Source: Pachyseris speciosa
Taxonomy: Eukaryota; Cnidaria; Anthozoa; Scleractinia; Pachyseridae
NCBI GenBank assembly: GCA_016490735.1
Contig: JAEMWC010000625.1
Location: 235,001-299,000 of the forward strand
Reading direction: 5' to 3'
DNA: 64,000 bases
A program made the position numbers and the translations under genes. Below are positions 36,446 to 47,161 of the stretch, in pieces. The notes beneath the pieces were generated by a model. The model did not search any database. It was not told the origin of the DNA and saw only the letters and a list, made by a program, of their open reading frames with translations. The first letter of the stretch is position 1, and each line of letters begins with the position of its first letter.

Positions 36446-37556
36446 GATTAACATATTCTGGACTTCTCTAGAAAGTTCTGTGACGTAAACAATTTTGTGA
36501 TGTGGTCGTACTAAAACGCGTTCGACAAGTTACAGCGCTTACCAGTCACACGCGCCCTCCAACGATTTTGTCCCATTTTTGGTGGACGTCAATCAAATAT
36601 TTCCATGACAATATAGTCCTCGTTTCGTGTCAGTTTCACGGCCATGTTCAATCGTCGTTGTGGTCAGGTATAATCGCTCAGTTATTACTTACGAAGTCGT
36701 TTCCGTGACATTGTTAACATTTATACTAGTTTATTTCTTTTTGATCACCTTTGCGATGACAAGCCTTGTAATTTCTCGATATCCCTCGTTTTTGAGCAAC
36801 AAAAAAAAAATAAACAAACAAAAACAAATATTATTTCGCACAGTACTAATCTCCTTGCTTTGTGCCATGATGTATCTTTGTGCGTCTGTGTCTGTGTGTG
36901 TGCTTATATGAATCTGTAATAAACTATAAATATCAATAATTAAATATGATTTAGTTCTCACTATATCGGGCCCCTCTTCATTCTATTTTTTTTACCTTGT
37001 ATTTATTACTAAAGTAATCCTTAACATAATCTGAATGGAGAAAACAATGAAATGAAATGAAGTCGTTTCCAGTTTCATTCGTTAAGTTGGAAGATTATTA
37101 TGTCAAGACAACATGGTCTGCCTTGAATCACATAGGATGCAGAAACACTATTTGGGAGCAAAACGTTTGTGAAGAAGGCGATTCGATTGTACGTAAATAC
37201 TGGAGCCGTAATATAAACGATCCGCCAAAGAGAAGATCAAAGGAGCGAAAAATAATTGGTAGCTGAAAACGTTGGCCTCAGAAATTGAGTCGAGTTGTGT
37301 GGAAATTGACTTTTTATCAGCTTTTTACGGATGTACATTATTTTAGCCAGAGAAATTCTTGTCATTCATTATGCTATAAGATAATCCAGAGCTCTATCTT
37401 GACGAGTTGCAAGCGTGGTTGGAGTACGAGAGAGGTGAGGCGTATGCAATGCAAACCCTCAGCAGAACTATACGGCAAATGGGATTGACAGTAAAAAGGG
37501 TACTGAAAGCCGCATTAGGATAGCAGTCACATTAGTGTAGTTCATCCTGTAATAAG
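36446..37556. other. Non-coding stretch
   Basis: Several open frames of 60-95 codons occur (36,502; 36,627; 37,057; 37,285) but none has a recognisable motif or coding bias. A TG-rich patch lies at about 36,875-36,905. Confidence 0.4.
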
Positions 37557-37657
37557 TAATGGTAATAGGACTGAGTGGAGTTCTATTCGGTCTGTAATCA
37601 TACGAGTGATCAGAACAAAATCGGACGACCGCATAGCGGGAGTCCGATTTGTTTATC

Positions 37658-37688
<31 letters not shown>

Positions 37689-37709
37689 ACGAAGTCTTAT
37701 TACCAATTA
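37557..37709. mobile_element. Palindromic MITE
   Basis: TAATGGTAATAGGACTGAGT at the left is mirrored by ...AAGTCTTATTACCAATTA at the right. Internally TTCGGTCTGTAATCATAC is mirrored by GTATGATTACAGACCGAA, with a CGGACGACC...GGAGTCCG centre. The whole 153 bp folds on itself. It has no coding capacity. Confidence 0.75.
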
Positions 37710-37880
37710 ATCATAAAAATTACATTTTCGAGAAAAGAGGAAGAGCCAAGTTATAAAAAGAAAGGAAATTTTGCATTAAAAGACTGACAAAAGAAGCATA
37801 AAATAGGGGTGCTCATCTTTTCATATGAACATTAGTTTCCATTCATATGAAAATGAGTTAAATTTGCATGTGAATGGTTT

Positions 37881-38011
37881 TGTGTTCTAAATAGTTCTAG
37901 AAGCGAACAGTGAGGAAAAGTGAAACACACGTGCGTACACAAGAGATATTTCTCGCAACTGTTTATTTCCATCTCTTACATCACGTGACCATCACTACCC
38001 AAAATACAACA
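37881..38011 (-). repeat. Short LTR of the adjacent Gypsy fragment
   Basis: On the minus strand, a purine-rich tract (GTATAGGAAGGAGGAAA) ends at 38,012 and is followed by TGTTGTATTTTGG... running to ...TTAGAACACA, 131 bp, with TG...CA ends and an internal AATAAA. It lies directly downstream of the integrase C-terminus, as a 3' LTR should. No second LTR is present to confirm the boundaries. Confidence 0.5.
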
Positions 38012-38060
38012 TTTCCTCCTTCCTATACAGTTTTCTTACATAAACGCAACTTACAAAAAA

Positions 38061-38710
38061 CTACCATAAATTCAATCTGTCAGGAGGCTTGACCACCCGT
38101 CCTGATCGTGTAACCACTTGGCCTGATCTGGACTCAGAGTGACTAGGCATGACAGTATTGGTGACCACTGGATCAGGACTGTGAACACAGTTGTCGCCTC
38201 CTAAATCACCATCATTATTAACAGCAGGTAAAGAGATAACACTAGACTTGCGAGAATCCTCACTGTCTACATCAGACTGAACTTGCGACCTAGTTATGGG
38301 AATGACATGTTCCCTCTGAAAATCTGATGGTGGATTATACTCTACCAGTTCTGGTGAGACCACTTCCTTATAGGCACTCATTCCTCGGGCATTATCAGGT
38401 ATCAAGTGATTAGCATGCACAAAGAGACGATTGTTACCTGGAACTCGAACTAAATAAGTTTCTGGTCCCTTCACAGCCACAATTGTAGCCGGTATCCATC
38501 TCTCCCTCCCTCCCTCCCCTGGTGTTTTTAACCCAGACTGGCTGGTACAAATAAAAAAACTCGCGCCTTTGGGTTAAGCCCATCCTTATACAACTTTGCA
38601 GCAAGTTGTTTCTTTTCTACATGCCTTTGTAAACTGGGCTTTACCAAGGAGAGGTGAGTTTTGGGTTCCCTCTTCAAAAACAGCTGTGCAGGAGCCTTGT
38701 CTGTTGTGGT
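38061..38710 (-). pseudogene. Ty3/Gypsy polyprotein C-terminus (integrase tail)
   Basis: The minus strand enters at about 38,710 with TTTDKAPAQLFLKREPKT, the integrase region just before the C-terminal domain in Gypsy elements. It then has HVEKKQLAAKLYKDG, a stop or frame change near 38,530, and an open frame 38,480-38,061 (ETYLVRVPGNNRLFVHANHL ... TRSGRVVKPPDRL). The ending RSGRxxKPPxRLN is typical of metazoan Gypsy pol. Everything upstream (protease, RT, catalytic integrase core) is missing, because the Polinton sequence begins at about 38,711. Confidence 0.8.
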
Positions 38711-38852
38711 GCGCTTCGCTCGTCAGGTTAATTGTTCCGGTTGTATTTGTGAACTACACTATATAATACTCCTCTGGGTGGTTAATAAAGCATCAAATAG
38801 ATTGCGCAAAGCGCGGCCCGTCTATTGAAGGAAGGGGTGGAAGTGGCAAGCA

Positions 38853-41800
38853 ATGGAAGGCAACAGACCTGTTCCGGCGCCTCGTAGAAAGCGGCCGCCA
38901 GTTGCTGCTCCTCGAAAAATTCCCCCTTTAACTATGACATGTCAAACATTTTGCAGGAGTTTGACCCACTTTATCCACCTGTCGTTGCAGACCCCAGGTC
39001 AAACAATCAAACGACTCTTGGAACGTTGTTTGGTTCCCCCGAGCGTGAAGGGGTGGAAACCCGAAGTGGGCGTCGTTTCATTGAATGGAGAATAAGCAAC
39101 AACATTGGTGAAAACAAAACATAAACCCTTATGAACAAAATCAACGAAGAAGCAGCTACCTCGTTTTACATTCGTTATTCATATGCGTACTGGTTGAGAA
39201 ACATTCATGACGGTTCTCTGATGTTGTACTACAATAACAACCGAGAGAACGCCCTTTGGATTAATCGTTTTTCTGATGCTGAAGACTTTTTGCAAGAAAA
39301 GGAGGCACAACATTTGGGACAAGAAGGAGGGGCCTTGGGAAGACCAAGCACACAATGGGTGATTGATAGTTTTTCGGATGTTTGGGTTAAGCTTATATTT
39401 ACCAGGCAACCTCTGTTTGGAACAGGACCTTTGCCGAGATGCCTTGCTGTGCATCAAGCAGCAAAATATGACAGATCAACCAACAAAGCCCGCGAGCTAG
39501 CGCAGAGTTTTCTTCAAATTGAAATTCCACCACAAGACTGTGAGAAAACTTCACTTGACGAACTTGACAAAGTCGAACAACATTTCAACCATGAAAAACC
39601 TGTTGTTGATTGGCTGGGAATCCGTGTTTATGAACCCGAAAGGCAAGGCGAGGAAATAAATTGGCGCCTTCTTCGAAACCCCAACCCAGCACTTAAAAAC
39701 ATTCTCACAATTGGTGTGTTTGAAGGACATGCGTTTGTTGTAAAAAAGATTGAAACACTGGGGCAAAACTATATTTGCCTCCATTGTCAAGCGAGATTTA
39801 CCCAAGCCTGTAGTTTGCAATGACACATTACAACATGTTCTCGAGGAGAAACCGTAATCGTTTGCCCTAGCAAAAAAATCGACAAACCACAAACCACTTT
39901 TGAGAAGGCTTTCTTCCCCCAATCACACACCTCACCCGAATCAATACGTTGGCTGCAAAAACAAGCTATTCAGAGAGGAATTCACATTCAACACGCCCAA
40001 TGTGGGCATGGACGGGAAGCATATCTTTTGGGGTACCCCGTAGATGGATTCCACATTCAAAGCAAAACCGTCTTTCAGTATCACGGACGTTACTGGCACG
40101 GGTGCCCATACCGTCATCCAAAAAACCGCGACAGAGTACTCACAAAAGAAGGGAAACGAACCTTCAAAACGAACACGAGAACTTCGAGAAGCGGGTTTCA
40201 CAGTTGTTGAAACGTGGGCATGCAAAGAAAAACAAACAAAAGAACCCCTCCCCCCACTTTGGACAAGAACTTACTCCCATGCAATACATGCAATACCCAA
40301 AAGAGCTAATTCGCAAGTTTGTGGAAGAGGTTTTTCCGCGGGGGAAAAGAATTAGAGATGAAGTCCGAAAAGTATTTTGGCCCGAAACATTTCACCTACT
40401 ACCAAAAAAACAACAAGCATTAGTGAAAGGATGGTGCGACGATGTGCCTGTGCTGGGTTTTAACTCCGACCGTTACGATTTAAATCTCATTAAAGAGCAT
40501 TTGGCTGGTTTCTTTGCCGACAGAGCAAAACACGTAAAAGTCGCCAAAAACGCAAACAAAGTGATGTATATACTTCCGCCCGGTTTTCGCTTCCTTGACA
40601 TAATTAACTATTTAGGCCCAGGAACCAGCTATGACAAATGGGTGAAAGTGTATGGATGCGAAAGCACCAAATCGTGGTTTCCTTATGAATGGTTTGACAG
40701 CCCAGACAAGCTTGAATTCCCTGGTTTGCCAGACCATCCTGAGTGGTATTCATCGCTGAAGGGGAATGTATTTTAATCCTAGATGAATGGAGAGGGTGCG
40801 TTAATACATTGAACGGACTGGTTGCGCTACTACAACAATCTTGATGTAAAACCAGGACTTGAAGCGTTGAACAAAATGCGGGCCTTTTACACCAAGAAAG
40901 GAATTGACATCCTGAAAGACGCCGTCAGCATCCCAGGAGTCAGCCAGCATTATTTGTTCCGCGGGGCAATTGAGCGTGGGGCTGAATTGTACTCCCCTTG
41001 CAAAGATGCTTACGACATGTTAAAAGGCGCTGTAGTTGGCGGCCCAAGCCTTCTGTTTACCCGCTACCACGAAGCCGGCGTAACAGGAATCAGGTGTCAC
41101 CAGGCTTGTCCTTTCAAAAAATGCAAAATTTGCAGGAAAACCCTGGGTTACGACGCCAACGCTTTGTATTTATCAACCATGCTTCAAGAAATGCCTTGCG
41201 GTAAAGAAGCAATTACCCACTATTCCGAACCAGAAAGTCCGAGTGTTATTGACAACTTTATTCAGGATTTGCATTTGAAAAACTGGTTTGGTTTTGCAGA
41301 AGTTGACATAAAAGTGCCTGAAGCTTTAATTCCCTACTTTGAGGAAATGTGCCCCCTCTTTGTCAACAAGCAGGTGCCAGAAGCAGCCGTGCCAGACCAC
41401 ATGATCGATTATCTGAAGCGCACAGGCAGAAACCTTGGCAATGGAAGACGACTGGTCGGAGCCTTGTCAGCTGAAAAAATGTTAATCTACGCACCGCTTC
41501 TCCAGTGGTATGTTAGCCACGGTTTGGTAATTACAGCAGTACACCGCACAATCGATTACACCCCAAAAAAGATTTTCACTTGGTTTGTGGAGCAAGTGAT
41601 AGAGGCGCGTCGAACGGGGGACACAGCCAAACCAAAGCACTTCTTGCCGACATATTCAAACTCTTGTGCAACAGCGCCTATGGAAAGATGATTGAAGCTG
41701 TGGAGCGCCAAACAAACATTGTTTTCACAAAGGATGAAAAGATCGTCGAAAGAGCGCTGCGAAGTGCTTTATTCACAGATTTGGAAGAAATAGGAGACGC

Positions 41801-42384
41801 ATACCAGCTGGAAAGCCGGAAGGTCGTTTCAAGTTGGCATTGCTGTTTACCAGCTGGCCAAACTTCAAATGCTTGAGTTTTACTACGACTTCCTGGACAA
41901 GTTCGTGGATCGGAGCGACTTCGAGCTGCTCCAGATGGACACAGACAGCTGTTACATGGCAATCTCTGAAGAAAAGCTGGCCGACGTGGTGAAACCAGAG
42001 CTGAGAGAGCAATTTGAGACAGAAAAAAATAAATGGCTCGCGTGGGACAAGTGGAGCAGCCGCACACCGGGACTGTTCAAGTTGGAGTGTGAAGGACACC
42101 GAATGATTGCGCTCTGCTCCAAGTGTTACTTCTTGGACACAGAAGAGGGCGAAAGCAAGTTTAGCACGAAAGGAATGAACCAGAGACAAAACAAGAGCAC
42201 CTGGCAGCGTTTCAAAAAGACTCTTGAGGGGCACAAAGACATGGCAACAAACAAAGGTTTCCGCATGAGAGAAGGAAAAATGGTGACTTATGTGCAGCAG
42301 AAGCTGGGCCTGAGCGCTGTTTATATAAAGAGATTTGTGTTGCCTGATGGAATACACACCGAACCCATCGAGTACCACATTTAA
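38853..42384 (+). pseudogene. polB: Protein-primed DNA polymerase B (pPolB), broken
   Basis: This would replicate the element from protein-primed termini. Recognisable parts in order: a basic Pro-rich N-terminus (38,853); a Cys/His zinc-finger-like segment YICLHCQARFTQACSLQ (about 39,773); GYPVDGF...YHGRYWHGC (about 40,027-40,107); the exonuclease region VPVLGFNSDRYDLNLI (about 40,447); polymerase motif A GYDANALYLSTM (about 41,145); motif B KLLCNSAYGKM (about 41,660); motif C MDTDSCYM (about 41,935). The C-terminus ends PIEYHI at 42,384. Interruptions: frame changes near 38,935, 40,180, 40,780-40,820, 41,630 and 41,825, an in-frame TAA (39,122) and a TGA (39,821) at a position where Arg is expected. 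The stretch before TPMQYMQ lacks a clear DxE Exo I motif and may be deleted. The 3' end meets the convergent integrase. Confidence 0.92.
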
Positions 42385-43386
42385 CCAGGCCTGGCAGGTG
42401 GTTCGGTGGGACAACCATCAACTCTTCCCGCACAAAGCTGCGTTTTGGAGCGTAAAGCCCACCCATCTCAGGGTTAGCAAGCCAATACATTACAGGTTGG
42501 CCAGGTTTCACCATGGCTCTTGCAACCTCGAAAACCTTTAAAGACCAGATTTGATCCATGGCTCTTCATGTGCCACCTTCCAATTTACCAGGTTGGAACA
42601 GATAGCGTACTTGTGTTCCTTCAGGGACGGTTTTTTCGACCATTCCAGCAGGTCTGGAATAAAAAGTTGCTGGCCGGGCAAGAACAGACTGTTTCCGAAT
42701 AGCGTCCACAGGTTTCAATCCTGTCAACCGTGTGGTTTGATTGTTCAGAGCAGCAACAACCCTGGGAAGCCTTACCACCCACGCAACAGCCCGCTCACCC
42801 GCTGGCAGCCGCATTTCAACCTCGTACTGTTGTTGGAAAAGACGCACAGCCAGAGTACGGTTGAAACGCACCAAAATCACCTGATCGCGGTGCACTTCTA
42901 CATGCCCACGCCGATGGTTGTTCCATGCTTCTCCATTTCTTTGGAAACAGCACCCATAAACTCCCTCCCTGGATCCACCTGCAAAAGTTTTGGCCACCAG
43001 AGAGGCCCTCGTTTGTAAATCCTTTGAAAGGCTGGTGCCACTTCATCGCAATTTTTTGTGACCAAAGGCTCAGCCTCTTTGAATCGACTAGCCACATCGA
43101 CGACAGTCAACGCGTATTTGAAAGTTCCCCCCCCCCCCCCCACCCTGTTCTGCGGCATAAAAAGCAGGTCGGCTTGGTGCACTGCATTGGGTGATGGTAC
43201 GTCAAACTTTGGCCGAGGAATGTAACGTGGCGCGGGAAGAAAGACCTGCCAAAGCGCCTGCTTTTGCAGCCATTTTTTGGCCGCAGGTTCTGGAACTTTT
43301 GCAACTTGGGCCAGCTTTTTTACCGCAGCAAAACCTTTCCAAAAACCTTGTGGGCTGTAGTAAACATTTGTAAGGTGTTTTTCCAT
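42385..43386 (-). pseudogene. int: Polinton-type integrase (RVE family), broken
   Basis: A DDE integrase that would insert the linear element into the host genome. Starting at ATG 43,386 it reads MEKHLTNVYYSPQGFWKG, then the core begins with HQADLLFMPQ (first Asp), VDVASRFKEAEPL, and QVDPGREFMGAV (second Asp). A frame change near 42,920 leads to RGHVEVHRDQVILVRFNRTL, where relatives have the catalytic Glu as ...VERFNRTL; here that residue is Val. After ...FQPGKLEGG comes an in-frame TGA (42,566-42,568). The same frame continues as IWSLKVFEVARAM...KRSFVREELMVVPP, the usual C-terminal domain, and stays open to 42,212 across the polB 3' end, so the true stop is uncertain. A 15-base C run (43,127-43,141) encodes an abnormal Gly tract. 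Confidence 0.88.
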
Positions 43387-43411
43387 TTGAACATATATTT
43401 AAATAAGAAAG
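43387..43411. promoter_or_regulatory. Divergent TATA promoter, integrase / 43,412 ORF
   Basis: Only 25 bp separate the two opposed start codons. They contain ACATATATTTAAATAAG, which offers TATA-like boxes in both directions. Such compact spacing is virus-like and leaves almost no 5' UTR. Confidence 0.5.
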
Positions 43412-43837
43412 ATGGCAGAGTGCTGCTGGAAAAAGATGGAGGCAGACCAAAAAAAATGGGAATACTTTTGTACAATTTGCAAATGGGTTGAGGAGCTTGG
43501 CACACCAATTCAAACAAGACAGCAGGCAGGATGGTCAGCCCATCCAGTGTCATACATCAACCTCCGCAAAGTTGTTTGGAAACACAAAATAATCTTCGAC
43601 GTAAACGACCCATTGGGGTGGAAATTTTTAGCACACATTATTCACGACTTCAGAAAACACATTTACCCCAAATCGGTAAATAACGTTTGCTTTCTTTTTG
43701 ACTATTTTCAAGCAGTTCCAGAAAAGGTTTGGCCTCAAAAAAACGAAATTCTTGAGAAACTAAGACCCGTGGTTGAAAAAACCTACCAAAAACACGGCTC
43801 CTGGCAAAAGCAAGGTTTGATGAATGGTGGAAGTTAA
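43412..43837 (+). CDS. Unknown Polinton protein, 141 aa
   Basis: An intact frame starting MAECCWKKMEADQKKWEYFC. It is rich in Trp, Lys and aromatic residues, with Cys pairs near the N-terminus (CC and FCTICKW), no signal peptide and no obvious membrane segment. It is one of the few uninterrupted ORFs in the element. It faces the integrase across a 25-bp promoter and converges with the next minus-strand gene (stop codons 43,837 and 43,840). The protein family is not recognised. Its position beside the integrase suggests an early or integration-related role, which is inference only. Confidence 0.65.
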   Translation: MAECCWKKMEADQKKWEYFCTICKWVEELGTPIQTRQQAGWSAHPVSYINLRKVVWKHKIIFDVNDPLGWKFLAHIIHDFRKHIYPKSVNNVCFLFDYFQAVPEKVWPQKNEILEKLRPVVEKTYQKHGSWQKQGLMNGGS

Positions 43838-43839
43838 TA

Positions 43840-44067
43840 TTATTCCGCGTCAACTAATTTGAATTTGTTGCTGTGACAATTATCACAATCTCCTTCAAGA
43901 AACCCTTTGCAACCCTCGCATTGCAACAACCAAACCCCTTTTTCGGGCTTTTTTACTACGATAAATTTTTCGGGGACTTTTTTGAAAAGACAAAGCGTTG
44001 TCGCTAAGACGCCAAGAAGAAAGGGCAAACCACACAATATAACGGCATCCAGCACAGAGTAAACCAT
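43840..44067 (-). CDS. Small membrane protein with a zinc-ribbon-like tail, 75 aa
   Basis: The start is ATG at 44,067 (MVYSVLDAVILCGLPFLLGV), 10 nt downstream of an AAAATATACC TATA-like box. One transmembrane helix spans residues 6-28. It is followed by a short basic linker and LLQCEGCKGFLEGDCDNC, two CxxC-type pairs that could bind zinc. The reading frame is open upstream of this ATG, but the upstream part coincides with the end of the neighbouring gene in another frame. Function is unknown; a virion or host-membrane protein is plausible. Confidence 0.6.
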   Translation of the reverse strand: MVYSVLDAVILCGLPFLLGVLATTLCLFKKVPEKFIVVKKPEKGVWLLQCEGCKGFLEGDCDNCHSNKFKLVDAE

Positions 44068-44107
44068 GGTGGTATATTTTTTGGCGCCTTTGTTCAAATG
44101 GCTGGTC

Positions 44108-44626
44108 TCACCCCGAGACGAAGCGTTTGGCATACTTCGCCTGAAGTTTTTCAGGAATTTCCATGCAGTGGTCGGAAACAAAGTCGTCAATCATTTTTAA
44201 CCTATCAAGAAACTCCATTGCCTCAAAAGGTTCTCCTCTTAAATACAACCGGATGGTGTCCAATATTTTTTTGTACTCTACTCGGGCGAAGTTGGCCTTT
44301 TCTGCCTTTTTGTCCTACTTTTTCGCTGGCGCCACAAATTTGACAACTGCCCCGAACGCAGTTAGCCCGGCAATTACAGCAGGTTGAAGAGTAACCCCTC
44401 CCGCGACAGCGCCGGTCAAAACAGCTTTTCCAGCAACAATGTTGCAGGGCCGGTTTCTGCGCTGAAACGTTTGGAAAAGCTTTTCGTAGCCCCAATGTTT
44501 CTTGTGGTAAAAAACATAAAGTCGTTTTAAAATCTCGATTTTGTCCTTTGGAAGAGATAGTTCAATATAGTTAAAGTCAAAAATATTGACAGGGGCCGGC
44601 AGCGGCTTTCTGTTTGGCACCCGCAT
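44108..44626 (-). pseudogene. Unknown Polinton structural-type protein with one amber codon
   Basis: The start is ATG at 44,626, with TATATATG directly over it. Residues 1-103 (MRVPNRKPLPAPVNIFDFNY...) contain the Ala/Gly/Val-rich segment GKAVLTGAVAGGVTLQPAVI, a likely membrane-interacting helix. An in-frame TAG (44,315-44,317) is followed without a frame change by a charged helical domain (KANFARVEYKKILDT ... CMEIPEKLQAKYAKRF) to TGA at 44,108. The continuity of coding character on both sides says it was one gene of about 172 aa. Its start lies 4 nt from the end of the fibre gene on the same strand, so they may be co-transcribed. No family is recognised. Confidence 0.6.
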
Positions 44627-44629
44627 ATA

Positions 44630-46755
44630 TTATTTAATAACAAATTCAAGGAAAAGAGACAAATCGAAAGGTTTTGAATTGGGGTGCGAATAGTCAATGT
44701 AAATGTAGCCTTGGTTTAATTGTTGATTGACGTTGACGGTTGACGGTTTCTGAATGAATAACGAAAAAATGTTCTCGCTCGTGGACGACCTTCTTGTGTA
44801 TTTTCAAACACCAGCGTTCCACCCTCGGCGTTTTGAATTATGTGAAAACGTTTGAAATAAAACAACCATCTGAAGCCCCCCATTAATTAAAACACTTTTC
44901 AACACATTCTGGTCATGGTTTTGCTTTTCTTCAACGAAGGCTTTGATGAAAAGCGAGTGACCTATAATTCGGTTACCATTCAAATTGAGATCACCACCCA
45001 ATTTTGGTTGGAGAATGACACGCCCCCCCCCCCCCCCCCATTTGCAAGTCACCTCCCATTGTTAACTGTCACCGGGTTTCACCGAACAAAGGCGCGCCCT
45101 GACTGTAAACCCATTTTCCACCCAGATCAAAATCTTTCAACAGCCGCGTTGTCCCAGAATGGAAATCAAGAACCTGGTGAATCCCATGCCCGTTCAAATA
45201 CAATTTGTCGTGCAGTTTTGTTTTTCCATCGTCATCAACTTCAAAACCCCCTCTATTTTTTCCGACCCCGTTGTAACCATTAGTGTTCAAGTCTGTGTAT
45301 AAGACAAGTTGTGTGTTTGAACTGTCAAACAATATATCACCCCCGTTACTCACTTGTTGCCCATTCAAATCCAAGGGTCCACCCAATTTTGGTTTCAAGA
45401 GGGTTTTTCCATTCACATCCAAATCAGTCTGCATTAGCATTTTTCCAGCTTGCGCAAAGAAAATTTGGTCAAACACTGTGGAAGGCACTTTCGACACAGT
45501 CCCTTTCAAACCGTAGACGACAATACGCCCGGTGGGGTTTGGAAATGCGGTTTTCCCATGCAGATCCAGATACAAATATTCACGCTGGCCAGCCTGGCGT
45601 TTTCGGAAGTGCAGCACTGTTTTAACATACCCAGCGATGGAAGATGTTGCTGGGAACGTTTTCGAGGTTTGCGCCCCAAATGACAGCGTGTCGGCAGTCG
45701 CATGAACGCTGACACTTCTCATTTCAGGGGGAAAAAACTCCACAACAAGGATATAAAAACCGATTGGAAGCCTGAACAGGTTGAAGCCAATTCTGCAGCG
45801 ATATTGTTCAGTTCCATCTTTGTCGTCAATGAGAGTGAAATTGTACGCGGATTGGTTTATTTGGTGAGGAGAGGCTGTGAATTTTGTGATACTATGCACA
45901 GTTATGTTATTTTTAGCTGAAGATTCATCAACGTCTTCCATCAAATATTTGAAGGGGTTTTCTTTTGGACCGGAGGCGTCCACGTGTGTTGCGTAAACAT
46001 ATTTCTTGGTCGCCCCACTACTTGGAGCCACAGGATCTTTCAAGTTTGCGAGCGTGTTGTTTTGCATGTCAATATCCCCCACCATTGTCCCGCCAGAAAG
46101 TTTGAGAAAAGGTCGTTGGTCGACATAAATTTTGTTTGCAACATCTTTGTCGGACGCTGACGCCCCGACATTTTCACATATCCAGATTCCCATACAACGC
46201 AGTCGAACCGTCTCTTCGGAGAAAACAATCGTCGGCATATCTTTTTGTCGCCGCGTCGTCCGTAAAGGCGGGTGGGGCAAGGTTGGTGATGGCGTTGTTG
46301 TTCATGTTCAAGTCTTTGTGCAATCGCGTCGAATTTGGTTCGTAGACCTTGGTCCACATATTTTTGTTGACGGCATTTTCAGCGGGCGTGGTGTTATCGA
46401 CGTCTTTCAAATCTTCAATGGTATACCCACCCATATTCAGATCGCCCAGTGCCGGTTCGCTTCCATCGCGTTTCAAACAAAGCGCGATTTCAGAGTCGAC
46501 ATAGCTTTTGTTCGTGGCGTCTAGGTCGTCCTTTGCGTAAGCCATGTTGGTGATCAGGTTACGCCCCATGTTCAGGTTGCCCGTCATCGCGATGCTGCTG
46601 TCTCTTTTGAAGTCTCCCGCGCCCGTCGGACCTGCAGGACCGGGATCCCCCTTCTCTCCATGTTGCCCCCTCGGACCAGGCGGACCGCGTGGACCGGGGA
46701 TCCCTTCCCCCGCACGGCGAAAAAGGCTTCCCGGAAGTTCATTTAACCACCCCAT
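44630..46755 (-). pseudogene. Fibre-like protein: collagen stalk plus phage-tail-type repeats
   Basis: Starting MGWLNELPGSLFRRAGEG at 46,755, it has a collagen-like run (IPGPRGPPGPRGQHGEKG, residues 19-45). Then come repeats of about 50 residues of the form 'DLNMGGYTIEDLKD...' and 'DAATKRYAD' / 'DATNKSYVD' / 'GATKKYVY', the trimeric beta-fibre repeat known from phage tail fibres and virus spike proteins. A globular domain near 45,450-45,950 follows (YRCRIGFNLFRLPIGFYILV), with further repeats to the C-terminus (LFLEFVIK, stop 44,630). It would form a receptor-binding or decorating spike on the capsid. A frame change occurs near 46,190 and another in a 17-base C run (45,023-45,039); at least one more lies near 44,850. 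The start is overlain by a (TA)n expansion. Confidence 0.85.
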
Positions 46756-46760
46756 GTCTA

Positions 46761-46881
<121 letters not shown>

Positions 46882-46929
46882 GTTGTTTACACCTCCGCCC
46901 AATTGAAGACAGGGCCCTTGCGGATAAAA

Positions 46930-47136
46930 ATGGTAAGACCCATTCAACCGAATGAGGAGTTCTTGATGAAAGCCATTGATGAGGCTTTCAATGACATTCA
47001 CCTTCACCACCTGTCCGCATGGGATGTGGAAACAGTCAAGTTGCAAATAAAGGAATTAATTCTATCTGGCGCGAATCCCAAGCCCTTTGTAGAAACACTT
47101 CCCAAAAATTTCAATCTTGTTTTTACCGGGCATTAA
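46930..47136 (+). CDS. Unknown small Polinton ORF, probably truncated
   Basis: MVRPIQPNEEFLMKAIDEAF... is 68 codons long, acidic and helical, with GGATAAAA just upstream. Coding-like sequence continues in another frame to 47,291 (ATKALSTQTLLLANVTDDE), but that stretch is antisense to the ATPase C-terminus and is probably a shadow. It converges with the ATPase (stop 47,162). No family is recognised. Confidence 0.45.
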   Translation: MVRPIQPNEEFLMKAIDEAFNDIHLHHLSAWDVETVKLQIKELILSGANPKPFVETLPKNFNLVFTGH

Positions 47137-47161
47137 GCAAAGCGACAAAGGCCTTATCAAC

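Noticed and set aside
41773..42414. 213-codon minus-strand frame
   Set aside because: It is antisense to the polymerase motif B/C region and has no domain, so it is a shadow.
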